A DNA stretch of 24,206 nucleotides from JAXHUA01 sp034189695. Lineage in GTDB: Bacteria > Chloroflexota > Dehalococcoidia > E44-bin15. The stretch's first letter is position 1, and each line of letters starts with the position of its first letter. Below are positions 15,086-21,915 of this stretch, piece after piece. The position numbers and the translations under genes were made by a program. The notes below the pieces were generated by a model. That model worked only from the letters and a program-made list of their open reading frames with translations. It was not told the origin of the DNA and did no database searches. The DNA is taken from assembly GCA_034189695.1 (NCBI GenBank), contig JAXHUA010000148.1:1-24206 (forward strand), in the 5' to 3' direction.

Positions 15086-16354
15086 TCAGCGGTCCTCCAG
15101 CAGCTCGAAGAACTGCTCCAGCTTCTCTCCAAACTCTTCCTGGGACGTGACCGTCGGGTCGACGACATCGCAGTCCATCGTCAGGACCGGCACGTCCATG
15201 TCGTTGAGTATGTCCTTGAACACCTTCACCGTGGCGCATGTGTGGCGGCACCCGACGTCGGCATAGTAGATGGCGCCGTCCACCTTGTAGTCACGAGCAC
15301 ACGCAGCAACGCTGCCCAGCGCCCGCTCGTCCAGTGGCCCGTACATGCGCATCTCGGGTATCATATACGATTTCCTCGCCACACTCTCCAACGGCTTGCC
15401 CGGGTCAAGCCTGCCCTCTCCCCAGAAGGTGAAGAACGGCTCGGTCACGCTCACCGCTCCGTATTCCTGGGACACCCTTTCCAGGAAACCCATGAGGTAC
15501 ATCGGCGGGATGAAGAAGCTCATAAGGCGGAAGCGCTCCTGAGGTACCGCCCCTTTGCCCGCCGCGACCATGTCGGCAAGCTCCTGCCGAAGCGTCTCGA
15601 GGTACTCCGTCGCTTCAGGACGGCCGGCGAACAGGTAGTCCACCGACAGCAGTTGCAGGAAGCCCTGAGAGTGAAACGGCGTCGGGACCGCCTTGCGCAG
15701 CTCGTTGATGTCGCGGATGAGCTGTATCTGCCGGTCCATCTCGGCCACGACCTCGCCGAGCCGGTCCCAGTCCATCCTGCGGCCCGAGTGCTCTTCGAGA
15801 AAGAGCACCATGTCCTTCAGCTCCCCCTCCAGGTATCTCAGTTCCTCCTCGCTGTCGTGGAACGGGTGGTCGATGAAGAAGCCGGGGCACCGGTTGATCT
15901 CCATCAGCAGCTCGCCGCTCTTGGCCGTATTGTCGCACACCAGGTTTGACCACAACATCACGTCCGGCCGGGGCAACGCCCCGATGGCGAAGGCACCCGC
16001 CAGGCCGCGGTGTGGCGTGCATATCTCCGAGGCCAGCCCCAGGTCCGCACCCGCTGTGACCAGGTCCGCCGTCTCACCCGAGAACAGGGCTATCATCCAC
16101 GTGGTGGTCTCGGTGTGCATCGGCAGGATGTCCATGGCATACATTATCTCAGCCGGGAAGAACACGGTGTGGGCGGCGACAAAGTCGCCCGTCTCTTTTG
16201 CATTGAGGAGCCGGGTGTAGTAGTCGGCCAGCATCTGGTAGTACATCGTATCGCTGCGGGGCGTCTCCGGCCGCGCCTGGTTCATCTTGTTGACCAGGCG
16301 GCAGGCGCGGATGATGGTCTTGACACCGTAGCTGCTCCCCTGCGCGTCCGTCAT
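15086..16354 (-). CDS. 2-hydroxyacyl-CoA dehydratase / benzoyl-CoA reductase subunit (BcrC/HgdB family), 422 aa
   Basis: One of two subunits of the family that binds a [4Fe-4S] cluster and the thioester substrate. After FFPAEIMYAMDILP, conserved cysteines appear at 112 (SEICTPHRG), 140 (NLVCDNTAKS) and 156, and near the C-terminus in YYADVGCRHTCATVKVFKDIL, followed by VPVLTMDCDVVD and the family's EEFGEKLEQFFELLE ending. The ATG at 16354 overlaps the TGA of the upstream subunit in ATGA, a sign of strict co-translation. The family includes 2-hydroxyglutaryl-, lactoyl- and phenyllactoyl-CoA dehydratases and class I benzoyl-CoA reductase; motif inspection alone does not choose between them. The twin ATPases downstream favour the reductase-like architecture. 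No signal peptide or membrane segment. Confidence 0.9.
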   Translation of the reverse strand: MTDAQGSSYGVKTIIRACRLVNKMNQARPETPRSDTMYYQMLADYYTRLLNAKETGDFVAAHTVFFPAEIMYAMDILPMHTETTTWMIALFSGETADLVTAGADLGLASEICTPHRGLAGAFAIGALPRPDVMLWSNLVCDNTAKSGELLMEINRCPGFFIDHPFHDSEEELRYLEGELKDMVLFLEEHSGRRMDWDRLGEVVAEMDRQIQLIRDINELRKAVPTPFHSQGFLQLLSVDYLFAGRPEATEYLETLRQELADMVAAGKGAVPQERFRLMSFFIPPMYLMGFLERVSQEYGAVSVTEPFFTFWGEGRLDPGKPLESVARKSYMIPEMRMYGPLDERALGSVAACARDYKVDGAIYYADVGCRHTCATVKVFKDILNDMDVPVLTMDCDVVDPTVTSQEEFGEKLEQFFELLEDR

Positions 16355-17484
16355 CTCTTGTTCGCCTCCAGCATCTCCAGGAAGGCCTGCACCCTGGTCC
16401 TGATCTGCCCCGACCCCGATGTCCCGAACTCCACGTCCAGGGCCAGCACCGGCACCCCCTGGGCCTCGAGTCTCTCTCTCAGAAGCGGCAGGTCGTGAGC
16501 GTACGGTACGCAGTACCTGATGACCTCGCTGACCGCACCATCCACCCTGAAGCCTTTCGCCAGGTCGAGGATGCGGTTGAAGCGCTCGTCCGACGGGAAC
16601 ATGCGGGCGCAAGGGAAGTTGTTCAGGTAACGCCGTGCGATGGCCTCCAGGGGCGTTCCCGCGCCATCCAGAACCACCGGGTCGGACCAGTACCTGGTGC
16701 TGGTGCACAGTTCGTCGGTGACCACCAGAGCGCCTTCGCTCTCAATCGTCCTGATGAACTCGGGGTTCTCCATGACACTCCCGACTATCATCAGCCGCGC
16801 CCGCCCCTGGTGGCCCTTCCCGCGCGACGACAGCTCCGCCAGCAGCCCCCTGAGCCGTTCGTTGAACAGCTCCTTGGGCATGTGGAAGCTGGCGTTCAGC
16901 ACCTCCATCGTCTCAGCGCCGGTTATGGGTGGCTCATCCAGCTTGCGCAGCTCGTACAGCTCTCTGAGGAGCGACCTTGACTCGTTGTACACGTCGATCG
17001 AATGGCGCAGCGCCTCATCGGTTATGTTAACCCCAACGTGCTCCTCCAGATGGGCCTTGAGCTTCGTCACCTGGTCGAGGTACAGGTGATGCGCTCTCTC
17101 CCCGTACTTGCGCGGCACCGTCAGCACGTGGTGGAACGGCGTCCCGATGTACTTACGCCACAGGTCAAACAGCCGGCGCGCCCCGTCACACGTGGAGCCG
17201 CCGACGACGCCATCAAGGAAATCATACTCGCCCCTGAGCCCCATTTGCAGGCAGCTTCGCGAGTAGGAGCAGTTGTTGACGTACATGTACGCCGTGCCGT
17301 CGTCGAGTTCCACTTCCTCCGGATAGCCCGTTATCCTCAGCGGCAGCACGCCGGCGGCGTGCAGCACCTCTTCCGGAACGTAGGTGCACAGCCAGCCAAA
17401 CACCTTCCCGCCTCGCTCCTTGTACTCGACGAGCTCCCTGGCATGCGGAAAGGTGTTGTTGAACTCCCGAAAGCGTTCCAGCAT
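16351..17484 (-). CDS. 2-hydroxyacyl-CoA dehydratase / benzoyl-CoA reductase subunit (BcrB/HgdB family), 377 aa
   Basis: The partner of the subunit encoded next. Family features are GWLCTYVPEEVLHAAGVLPLR (Cys33 within residues 30-50), NNCSYSRSC (Cys72, Cys78), GSTCDGARRLFDLW (Cys99), and late in the protein EVIRYCVPYAHDLPLLRERL with VPVLALDVEFG and the ending QIRTRVQAFLEMLE, which is the standard closing of this family. The ATG at 17484 is preferred because AGGAAGAG lies just upstream and homology starts there; the open frame continues back to 17580 into degV without support. Three or more conserved cysteines suggest it coordinates its own cluster. It lies 34 bases after degV and overlaps the next gene by four bases. 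Substrate unknown; see the companion subunit for the alternatives. Confidence 0.9.
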   Translation of the reverse strand: MLERFREFNNTFPHARELVEYKERGGKVFGWLCTYVPEEVLHAAGVLPLRITGYPEEVELDDGTAYMYVNNCSYSRSCLQMGLRGEYDFLDGVVGGSTCDGARRLFDLWRKYIGTPFHHVLTVPRKYGERAHHLYLDQVTKLKAHLEEHVGVNITDEALRHSIDVYNESRSLLRELYELRKLDEPPITGAETMEVLNASFHMPKELFNERLRGLLAELSSRGKGHQGRARLMIVGSVMENPEFIRTIESEGALVVTDELCTSTRYWSDPVVLDGAGTPLEAIARRYLNNFPCARMFPSDERFNRILDLAKGFRVDGAVSEVIRYCVPYAHDLPLLRERLEAQGVPVLALDVEFGTSGSGQIRTRVQAFLEMLEANKR

Positions 17485-17518
17485 GTCTCTTCCTGCGTTC
17501 TCCTCCCGCCACCCACGG

Positions 17519-18394
17519 CTACCCGGGGAAATCGACCTGCGGCTGGAAACCGACGAACAGAGCACCGGGCCCAGCCCCATAGCCCATCACCGGGCTGTAG
17601 TCACTGATGACCATGCTCAGCGGGTTGAACTCCCGCTCCAATCGCCGGGCAAGCGCGTCCGCGTATTGCGGCGCAGCAGCATGCGATACGATGAAGTGCA
17701 GCGCGTCGGTCTCCGCCTCCGTCTTGACAATTTCGACTATCTTGCTGTACCCGTCGCTCCGCTTCCTCACGATATCGGCCGGCTCTATCGTCCCGTCGTC
17801 CATCATCCGGTTCAACGGCTTGATCTTCAGCTTGGCAGCCTCCCGCGCTTCATCCTTGGTCATGCGGCCGGTGCGGTAGATGTACTTCAGGGTGTCAAGC
17901 AGCATCAGCCCCCGTGTCTTCTGCCGCACCCGCTCGGTGAAGTCAACCAGGTCATCAAGCCCTGCTCCCCGCGCCGCCGCTCTGGCCGCAGCCAGGGCAA
18001 TCAGGCCCTGGGAGCCCGCCACCGTCTTCGAGTCAAAGACCCGTACCGAAGTGTCCGGCGATTGCCTGCGGAACTCCTCCGCCGCCAGATTCCCCGTGTT
18101 GAAGAAGGCGCTCAGCCTGGATGAGAGTGTGATAAGCAGAATCTGGTCCGTCTCCGCCCCGACCTTCCGTAGCTCATCGACCAGCAGGCCGGGGGCGAGC
18201 GCCGAGGTCTCAAACCTGTCCGCGTCCTTCTTGATGAGGTCATAGGCTTCCATGGCCGTGATGCTTACGCCCTCCGTGTATGTGTGGCCATCGAAGACTA
18301 TGTGCGCCGTGGGAACAATCGCAATCCTGTGCTCCTCCGCAAGCTCACGCGGAATGCATGCCACGTTGTCCGTCATCACACGTACGTTAGGCAC
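17519..18394 (-). CDS. DegV family fatty-acid-binding protein (FakB-like)
   Basis: A complete 291-residue DegV protein. DegV/FakB proteins bind a fatty acid in a deep pocket and, with the FakA kinase, present it for phosphorylation to acyl-phosphate. Visible features are MTDNVACIP at the N-terminus (usual TDSTADLP), FETSALAPG (the TS-x-P site), LLITLSSRLSAFFNTG (usual SSxLSGTY), the DSKTVAGSQGLIAL motif, LKYIYRTGRM and the closing GYGAGPGALFVGF (usual GxHxGPGxxG). The GTG at 18394 is the start, with GGAGGTGG six bases upstream. The departures from the consensus at the first and third motifs may mean a different ligand. No Dak2/FakA gene is in the window. It lies between the SDR gene and the dehydratase/reductase subunits and near PlsX and ACP, which use acyl-phosphate. 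Confidence 0.93.
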   Translation of the reverse strand: MPNVRVMTDNVACIPRELAEEHRIAIVPTAHIVFDGHTYTEGVSITAMEAYDLIKKDADRFETSALAPGLLVDELRKVGAETDQILLITLSSRLSAFFNTGNLAAEEFRRQSPDTSVRVFDSKTVAGSQGLIALAAARAAARGAGLDDLVDFTERVRQKTRGLMLLDTLKYIYRTGRMTKDEAREAAKLKIKPLNRMMDDGTIEPADIVRKRSDGYSKIVEIVKTEAETDALHFIVSHAAAPQYADALARRLEREFNPLSMVISDYSPVMGYGAGPGALFVGFQPQVDFPG

Positions 18395-18462
18395 CTGCCA
18401 CCTCCTCGTTTGACTTCGCCCTTTGCATCACACCACGCCCCATTCGGCGTAGACCGCTTCCT

Positions 18463-19275
18463 TCACGAGATGAGATACCCGCCATCGACGACGACCAGGC
18501 TGCCGGTCATGTAGCTCGCCAGGTCCGAAGCAAGGAAGAGGGCGGCCCGCCCCACATCATCGGCCTCGCCCATGCGCCCCAGCGCCATACGGGCCATGAA
18601 CTTCTTCAGCTCCGACCTGCCCTGCGCCGTTTCGCTCCCGGTGACGTGAGACAGCATACTCTCCGTCAGGACACCGCCGGGGGCGATGGCGTTCACGCGT
18701 ATATCATGCTGCCCCAGCTCCAGCGCCATGCTCTTGGTCAGCGACAGCACGCCGCCTTTGGAGGCATCATAGGCCGTGAGCCCTTTGGACGATGGGTGCA
18801 CCGCGTCAATGGAGGCGATGTTGATGATGCAGCCTCCCCGCCTGGCCTCGATCATGTGCCGGCTCGCCTCGCGGCCGCAAAGGAATGTCCCCTTGAGGTT
18901 CACCGCCAGCACCTGCTCGAAGTCGTCGCCACTCGTCGCGCCCAGAGGCGCCCTGGGATAAACTCCGGCGTTGTTCACCAGGATATCGATATGCCCCAGC
19001 AACCCGGCGGCGCTGCGGACCATGTCCTCCACGTCATCTTCCCGGCTCACGTCGCACGCCACGTGGTGTGCCTGATAGCCGAGGCGCCGCAGCTCGTCAC
19101 TCGCCCGCTCAGCCCCCTCCCCATCCTGGTCCACAACGGCAACGCTCGCTCCGGCCTCCGCCAGCCGGTACGAGATGGCGAACCCGATGCCCACGGCAGC
19201 GCCTGTGACGATGGCCCCTCTTCCCGTGAGGCTGATGAGGTCATTGAGCGGTACGTATCTCTGTGACGGACTCAT
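18463..19275 (-). CDS. short-chain dehydrogenase/reductase (classical SDR, NAD-preferring)
   Basis: A classical 270-residue SDR. The Rossmann motif TGAAVGIG is at residues 24-31, Asp49 after the second strand favours NAD(H) over NADP(H), NNAG is at 101-104, and the catalytic set is Ser155, Tyr169 and Lys173 (YDASK). The ending SYMTGSLVVVDGGYL is standard. It should interconvert a hydroxy and a keto group on a small or CoA/ACP-bound substrate. It is the first gene of the minus-strand run and follows a good promoter. The ATG at 19275 is chosen; a GTG at 19287 would add four residues, and neither has a clear Shine-Dalgarno. In a dehydratase operon a 2-hydroxyacid dehydrogenase role, or a 3-hydroxyacyl role in beta-oxidation, would both be logical, but sequence does not fix it. 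Confidence 0.93.
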   Translation of the reverse strand: MSPSQRYVPLNDLISLTGRGAIVTGAAVGIGFAISYRLAEAGASVAVVDQDGEGAERASDELRRLGYQAHHVACDVSREDDVEDMVRSAAGLLGHIDILVNNAGVYPRAPLGATSGDDFEQVLAVNLKGTFLCGREASRHMIEARRGGCIINIASIDAVHPSSKGLTAYDASKGGVLSLTKSMALELGQHDIRVNAIAPGGVLTESMLSHVTGSETAQGRSELKKFMARMALGRMGEADDVGRAALFLASDLASYMTGSLVVVDGGYLIS

Positions 19276-19318
19276 GGCAGGAAACACGGCAGTCGGCCCT
19301 GGTATCGAAGTAGCACCA

Positions 19319-19348
19319 ATAATATTTCGCGGGCTGCGTACTCGTCAA
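19319..19348 (-). promoter_or_regulatory. sigma70 promoter of the ten-gene minus-strand run
   Basis: On the minus strand TTGACG (19343-19348) and TATTAT (19319-19324) are 18 bases apart. Transcription would start near 19312, giving a leader of about 37 bases before the SDR ATG. No internal terminator was seen before 9274, so all ten genes may be one unit. Confidence 0.6.
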
Positions 19349-19380
19349 GCCTGCCCCCCACGCGCGCTACGCCTCATGCG

Positions 19381-19522
19381 CGGCAGCAAGGGCGAAATGA
19401 CCCTCTCTTTCGACGGGAGAGGATAAGGGCAGGGTGAAACGCTTCATCTCATGCCGCGCCTCGGTCTCCCCGCACCACCCTACCGGGATTGCTTCGTCGC
19501 TCGTGCTCCTCGCAATGACATG
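19381..19522. repeat. dispersed intergenic repeat, copy A
   Basis: Starting at CGGCAGCAAG, this segment aligns over about 115 bases with 24091-24206 (shared blocks include GGTGAAACGCTTC, GCCGCGCCTCG and CCGGGATTGC). It contains an imperfect hairpin CCCTCTCTTTCGACGGGAGAGG. The end (ATTGCTTCGTCGCTCG, then TCCTCGCAATGACA) is an inverted-repeat type sequence I recognise as common between genes in anaerobic environmental bacteria. It is not coding. Confidence 0.7.
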
Positions 19523-19527
19523 TAAGG

Positions 19528-19619
19528 CGGCAGCAAGTACGAAAAAACCTTGGCGCGAGAGGGTAAAGGCTTGCCCTGAGCCTGTCGAAGGGTGAGGGTG
19601 ACACCTTCGCCCCGCCTCG
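19528..19619. repeat. dispersed intergenic repeat, diverged copy B
   Basis: Begins with the same CGGCAGCAAG, then nnCGAAAAAACC as in the copy at 24091, and ends near GCCCCGCCTCG. In the middle it carries GCCCTGAGCCTGTCGAAGGG (19573-19592), a palindromic sequence widespread in environmental bacterial genomes. It lies directly in front of the promoter of the ferredoxin oxidoreductase genes. Confidence 0.55.
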
Positions 19620-19622
19620 CAA

Positions 19623-19651
19623 TTGACAACGAAGTACCCAAAAGGTAGCAT
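19623..19651 (+). promoter_or_regulatory. sigma70 promoter of the ferredoxin oxidoreductase operon
   Basis: A perfect -35 TTGACA (19623-19628) is followed after 17 bases by TAGCAT (19646-19651). Transcription should start near 19658, leaving about 46 bases before the GTG at 19704. It is divergent from the promoter of the ten-gene run. Confidence 0.7.
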
Positions 19652-19669
19652 AGAAATCAGGAAGGGTGG

Positions 19670-19686
19670 CCAGGGCGACGCCCTGG
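19670..19686 (+). promoter_or_regulatory. hairpin in the leader of the oxidoreductase mRNA
   Basis: CCAGGGC pairs with GCCCTGG around a GAC loop, with one more wobble and one G-C pair possible outside. It would sit about 12 bases after the predicted transcription start and end 17 bases before the start codon, close enough to affect translation or mRNA stability. Confidence 0.45.
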
Positions 19687-19703
19687 TCCCGTAGAGTGGC
19701 AGA

Positions 19704-20291
19704 GTGAGTGGTATTACCACACCCGATAGTGGCATTTGCGAGATCAGATGGCATGGGAGGGGCGGACAGGGAGCGGTCACCAGCGCGCAGATACTGGCAG
19801 AAGCGGCGTATCACGCCGGATACCGGGGGGTGACATCGGCCCCCTATTTTGGTGCCGAAAGAAGAGGGGCACCCGTTTCCGCGACGACACGTTTCTCCCC
19901 CGACCCCATCCGTGTCTATTCGGAGATTGAGACCCCCGACGTGGTGGTGGTGCTCGACGAGAGCCTTCTCAGGTCCAACGACGTGGCCTCCGGTCTCAAG
20001 CAGGACGGATGCCTCATCGTCAACACGTCCAGGAGCCCTGGTGAGATCGGCGTCGACGGCCGGTTCGCCATTGCCACGGCCAACGCAACGCAAATCGCCC
20101 ACGAGCTCGGTCTGGCTGTCGCCGGCGTCTACGTGGTGAACACGGCTATTCTAGGCGCCTTCGTACGAGCCACCGGGTTATTGCCTCTTGAGACCATACG
20201 GCAGGCGATACGGGGCAAGTTCTCCGACGCCGACGCCGAGCGGAATTACCAGGCGGCGCAGCTCACCTTCGAGAGAACGCTGCTGGACTAG
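19704..20291 (+). CDS. porG: pyruvate-type ferredoxin oxidoreductase, gamma subunit
   Basis: This 195-residue protein is the gamma subunit of a four-subunit 2-oxoacid:ferredoxin oxidoreductase, the one contacting CoA. WHGRGGQGAVTSAQILAEAA (residues 16-35) is the family signature, followed by YFGAERRGAPVSATTR and VYVVNTAILGAFVRATGLLPLE. The start is a GTG at 19704 with only a weak ribosome site; this is the first codon after the leader hairpin and gives a short lead into the first strand. It is followed after 63 bases by the delta subunit. The order gamma-delta-alpha-beta is the usual one for PorGDAB-type enzymes. Pyruvate is the commonest substrate, but 2-oxoisovalerate, 2-oxoglutarate or arylpyruvates cannot be excluded. 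Confidence 0.92.
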   Translation: MSGITTPDSGICEIRWHGRGGQGAVTSAQILAEAAYHAGYRGVTSAPYFGAERRGAPVSATTRFSPDPIRVYSEIETPDVVVVLDESLLRSNDVASGLKQDGCLIVNTSRSPGEIGVDGRFAIATANATQIAHELGLAVAGVYVVNTAILGAFVRATGLLPLETIRQAIRGKFSDADAERNYQAAQLTFERTLLD

Positions 20292-20354
20292 GCCGAGGCG
20301 GCGCGAAGGCCCCACAGCGGTGGCCATCGTGCGCTGGTGGCAGGTTGAACTTCG

Positions 20355-20669
20355 ATGCATACGCGGGACTGCGACCACATATCAGGCGTCTCGTTCCCAA
20401 GCATTGGCGAGGCGGGACGGACCGGCGACTGGCGCACCGCCAGGCCGGTCATCGACTCCGAGAAGTGCATACCAGTGAGGAGAGGCAGGCCGTCCTGTTT
20501 CCAATGCTGGCTGTACTGCCCCGAGGCAGTCATCAAGCGCACCATCCCCGTGGCTATCGACCTCGAGTACTGCAAGGGGTGCGGCATCTGCGCCGAGGTG
20601 TGCCCGGCGGGGGCGATCACGATGGTGGATGAGAGCAGTCTCGCGCAGCCGGGAAAGGAAACGCAGTAG
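20355..20669 (+). CDS. porD: ferredoxin oxidoreductase, delta subunit (2[4Fe-4S])
   Basis: A 104-residue ferredoxin-like subunit that carries electrons from the ThDP site to external ferredoxin. The second cluster motif is regular (YCKGCGICAEVCP, Cys73, 76, 79, 83). The first is not: Cys38 is separated from Cys48 by nine residues instead of two, then CFQCWLYCP continues normally (Cys48, 51, 55). The phrase WRTARPVIDSEKC just before is typical for PorD. The loop insert is in frame, and all four cysteines are present, so the subunit should be functional with an enlarged loop at one cluster. The ATG at 20355 lacks a strong Shine-Dalgarno. The stop TAG abuts the ATG of the alpha subunit. Confidence 0.9.
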   Translation: MHTRDCDHISGVSFPSIGEAGRTGDWRTARPVIDSEKCIPVRRGRPSCFQCWLYCPEAVIKRTIPVAIDLEYCKGCGICAEVCPAGAITMVDESSLAQPGKETQ

Positions 20670-21890
20670 ATGACAAGCAAGACGCCAGGTCACATGCAGA
20701 TAATCACCGGAAACTACGCCGCCGCGCTGGCAGCCATGCTCAGCCGCGTCCAGGTCGTCGCCGCCTATCCCATCACCCCACAATCGCCGGCCACCGAGGC
20801 CCTGGCGCGCTTCGTGGAGAGCGGCGCGCTCAATGCCGAGTACGTCAGAGTGGAGAGCGAGCACAGCGCGCTGGCGGTCTGCATAGCAGCCTCGACCGTC
20901 GGCGCCCGCACCTTCACCGCCAGCAGCGCCAACGGGCTGGCCTATATGCATGAGCAGATCCACTGGGCCGCGGGAGCGCGGCTGCCCATCGTACTCGCCT
21001 GCGTCAACCGGGCGGTCGGCGCGCCGTGGAGCGTCCTCAACGACCAGCATGACTCCGTTTCCCAGAGGGACACCGGCTGGATCCAGCTCTATGCCCGGGA
21101 CAGCCAGGAGATACTGGACACCATCATCCAGGCGTACCGCATCGCCGAGGCCGTCTACGCGCCGACGATGGTGTGCTACGATGGGTACATCCTGTCGCAC
21201 ACCGTCATGCCGGTGGAGGTCCCCTGCCAGAAGGATGTGGACCGCTTTCTCCCGTCATACAAGCCCCACACCAGCCTCGACCCGGCCGCGCCGTGCAACC
21301 TGAACCTGGTCACCCTGTCGAATCCCAGGGAGGACGCACAGGGCGTGCTGTGCCACGCGTACATGGAGCTGAGGTACCTGCTCCACGAGGCGCTGGAGAA
21401 CTCGCTCGACACCATTGTCCAAGTCGACCGGGAGTTCGGCGACATCTTTGGCCGCTCCTACGGCGGGACCCACTGGGGCTACTGCCTGGAAGACGCCGAA
21501 GTGGTGCTCATGGCCATGGGCAGCCTGGCCAGCGAGGCCACCGTCGCCGCTGACCGCCTTCGCGAGGAAGGACACAGAGCCGGCGTCCTCGGGCTCCGCG
21601 TGTACCGCCCGTTCCCCAGGCGGCAGCTCGTCGAGGCGCTGCAGCATGCCCGGCTGGTCGTCGTCTTTGACAAGAACGTGAGCTACGGCTACGAGGGGGC
21701 CACCTGCTCCGATCTCAAGGCGGCGCTGTACACGCAGGGCGTGCGACTGCCGGTGCACAACTACATCGTCGGCCTCGGCGGCAGAGACGTGAAGGCCAGA
21801 GAGCTGGTCGACGCGGCCCAGAGGTCGGCGCGATGGGTCGAGGAGGGCCGCCTGGAGAAGCCGGCTGAGTGGCTCAACTGCCACATCTGA
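20670..21890 (+). CDS. porA: pyruvate-type ferredoxin oxidoreductase, alpha subunit
   Basis: This 406-residue protein has the alpha-subunit pattern: NYAAALAAML, AAYPITPQSPATEALARF, RVESEHSALAVCIAAS, TFTASSANGLAYMHEQIHWAAGARLPIV (positions about 86-113), and DTGWIQLYARDSQEILDT, ending with the transketolase C-terminal-like domain that includes LGLRVYRPFPRRQL and VVFDKNVSYGYEG. It forms the catalytic unit with the beta subunit. Its ATG directly follows the delta-subunit stop, and AAAGGA lies shortly upstream inside that gene, so translation is coupled. The length agrees with unfused PorA subunits. The lack of a fused gamma domain distinguishes it from the KorA at the left edge, so the window holds two separate enzymes of the superfamily. 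Confidence 0.95.
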   Translation: MTSKTPGHMQIITGNYAAALAAMLSRVQVVAAYPITPQSPATEALARFVESGALNAEYVRVESEHSALAVCIAASTVGARTFTASSANGLAYMHEQIHWAAGARLPIVLACVNRAVGAPWSVLNDQHDSVSQRDTGWIQLYARDSQEILDTIIQAYRIAEAVYAPTMVCYDGYILSHTVMPVEVPCQKDVDRFLPSYKPHTSLDPAAPCNLNLVTLSNPREDAQGVLCHAYMELRYLLHEALENSLDTIVQVDREFGDIFGRSYGGTHWGYCLEDAEVVLMAMGSLASEATVAADRLREEGHRAGVLGLRVYRPFPRRQLVEALQHARLVVVFDKNVSYGYEGATCSDLKAALYTQGVRLPVHNYIVGLGGRDVKARELVDAAQRSARWVEEGRLEKPAEWLNCHI

Positions 21891-21915
21891 GATTCAACCG
21901 TCCGAGGATGAGGTT

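Noticed and set aside
15079..15088. GACGCGTCA near the second ATPase start, like the palindrome at 6813
   Set aside because: It lies at a gene junction inside an operon with no promoter elements and matches nine of ten bases; chance is adequate.
16355..16708. Upstream extension of the 422-aa dehydratase/reductase subunit
   Set aside because: It would run antiparallel in another frame through the end of the neighbouring subunit; the ATGA overlap at 16351-16354 and homology support the shorter gene.
19367..20102. Minus-strand open frames over the intergenic region and porG
   Set aside because: They consist of repeat sequence and antisense of porG, with no ribosome site or domain.
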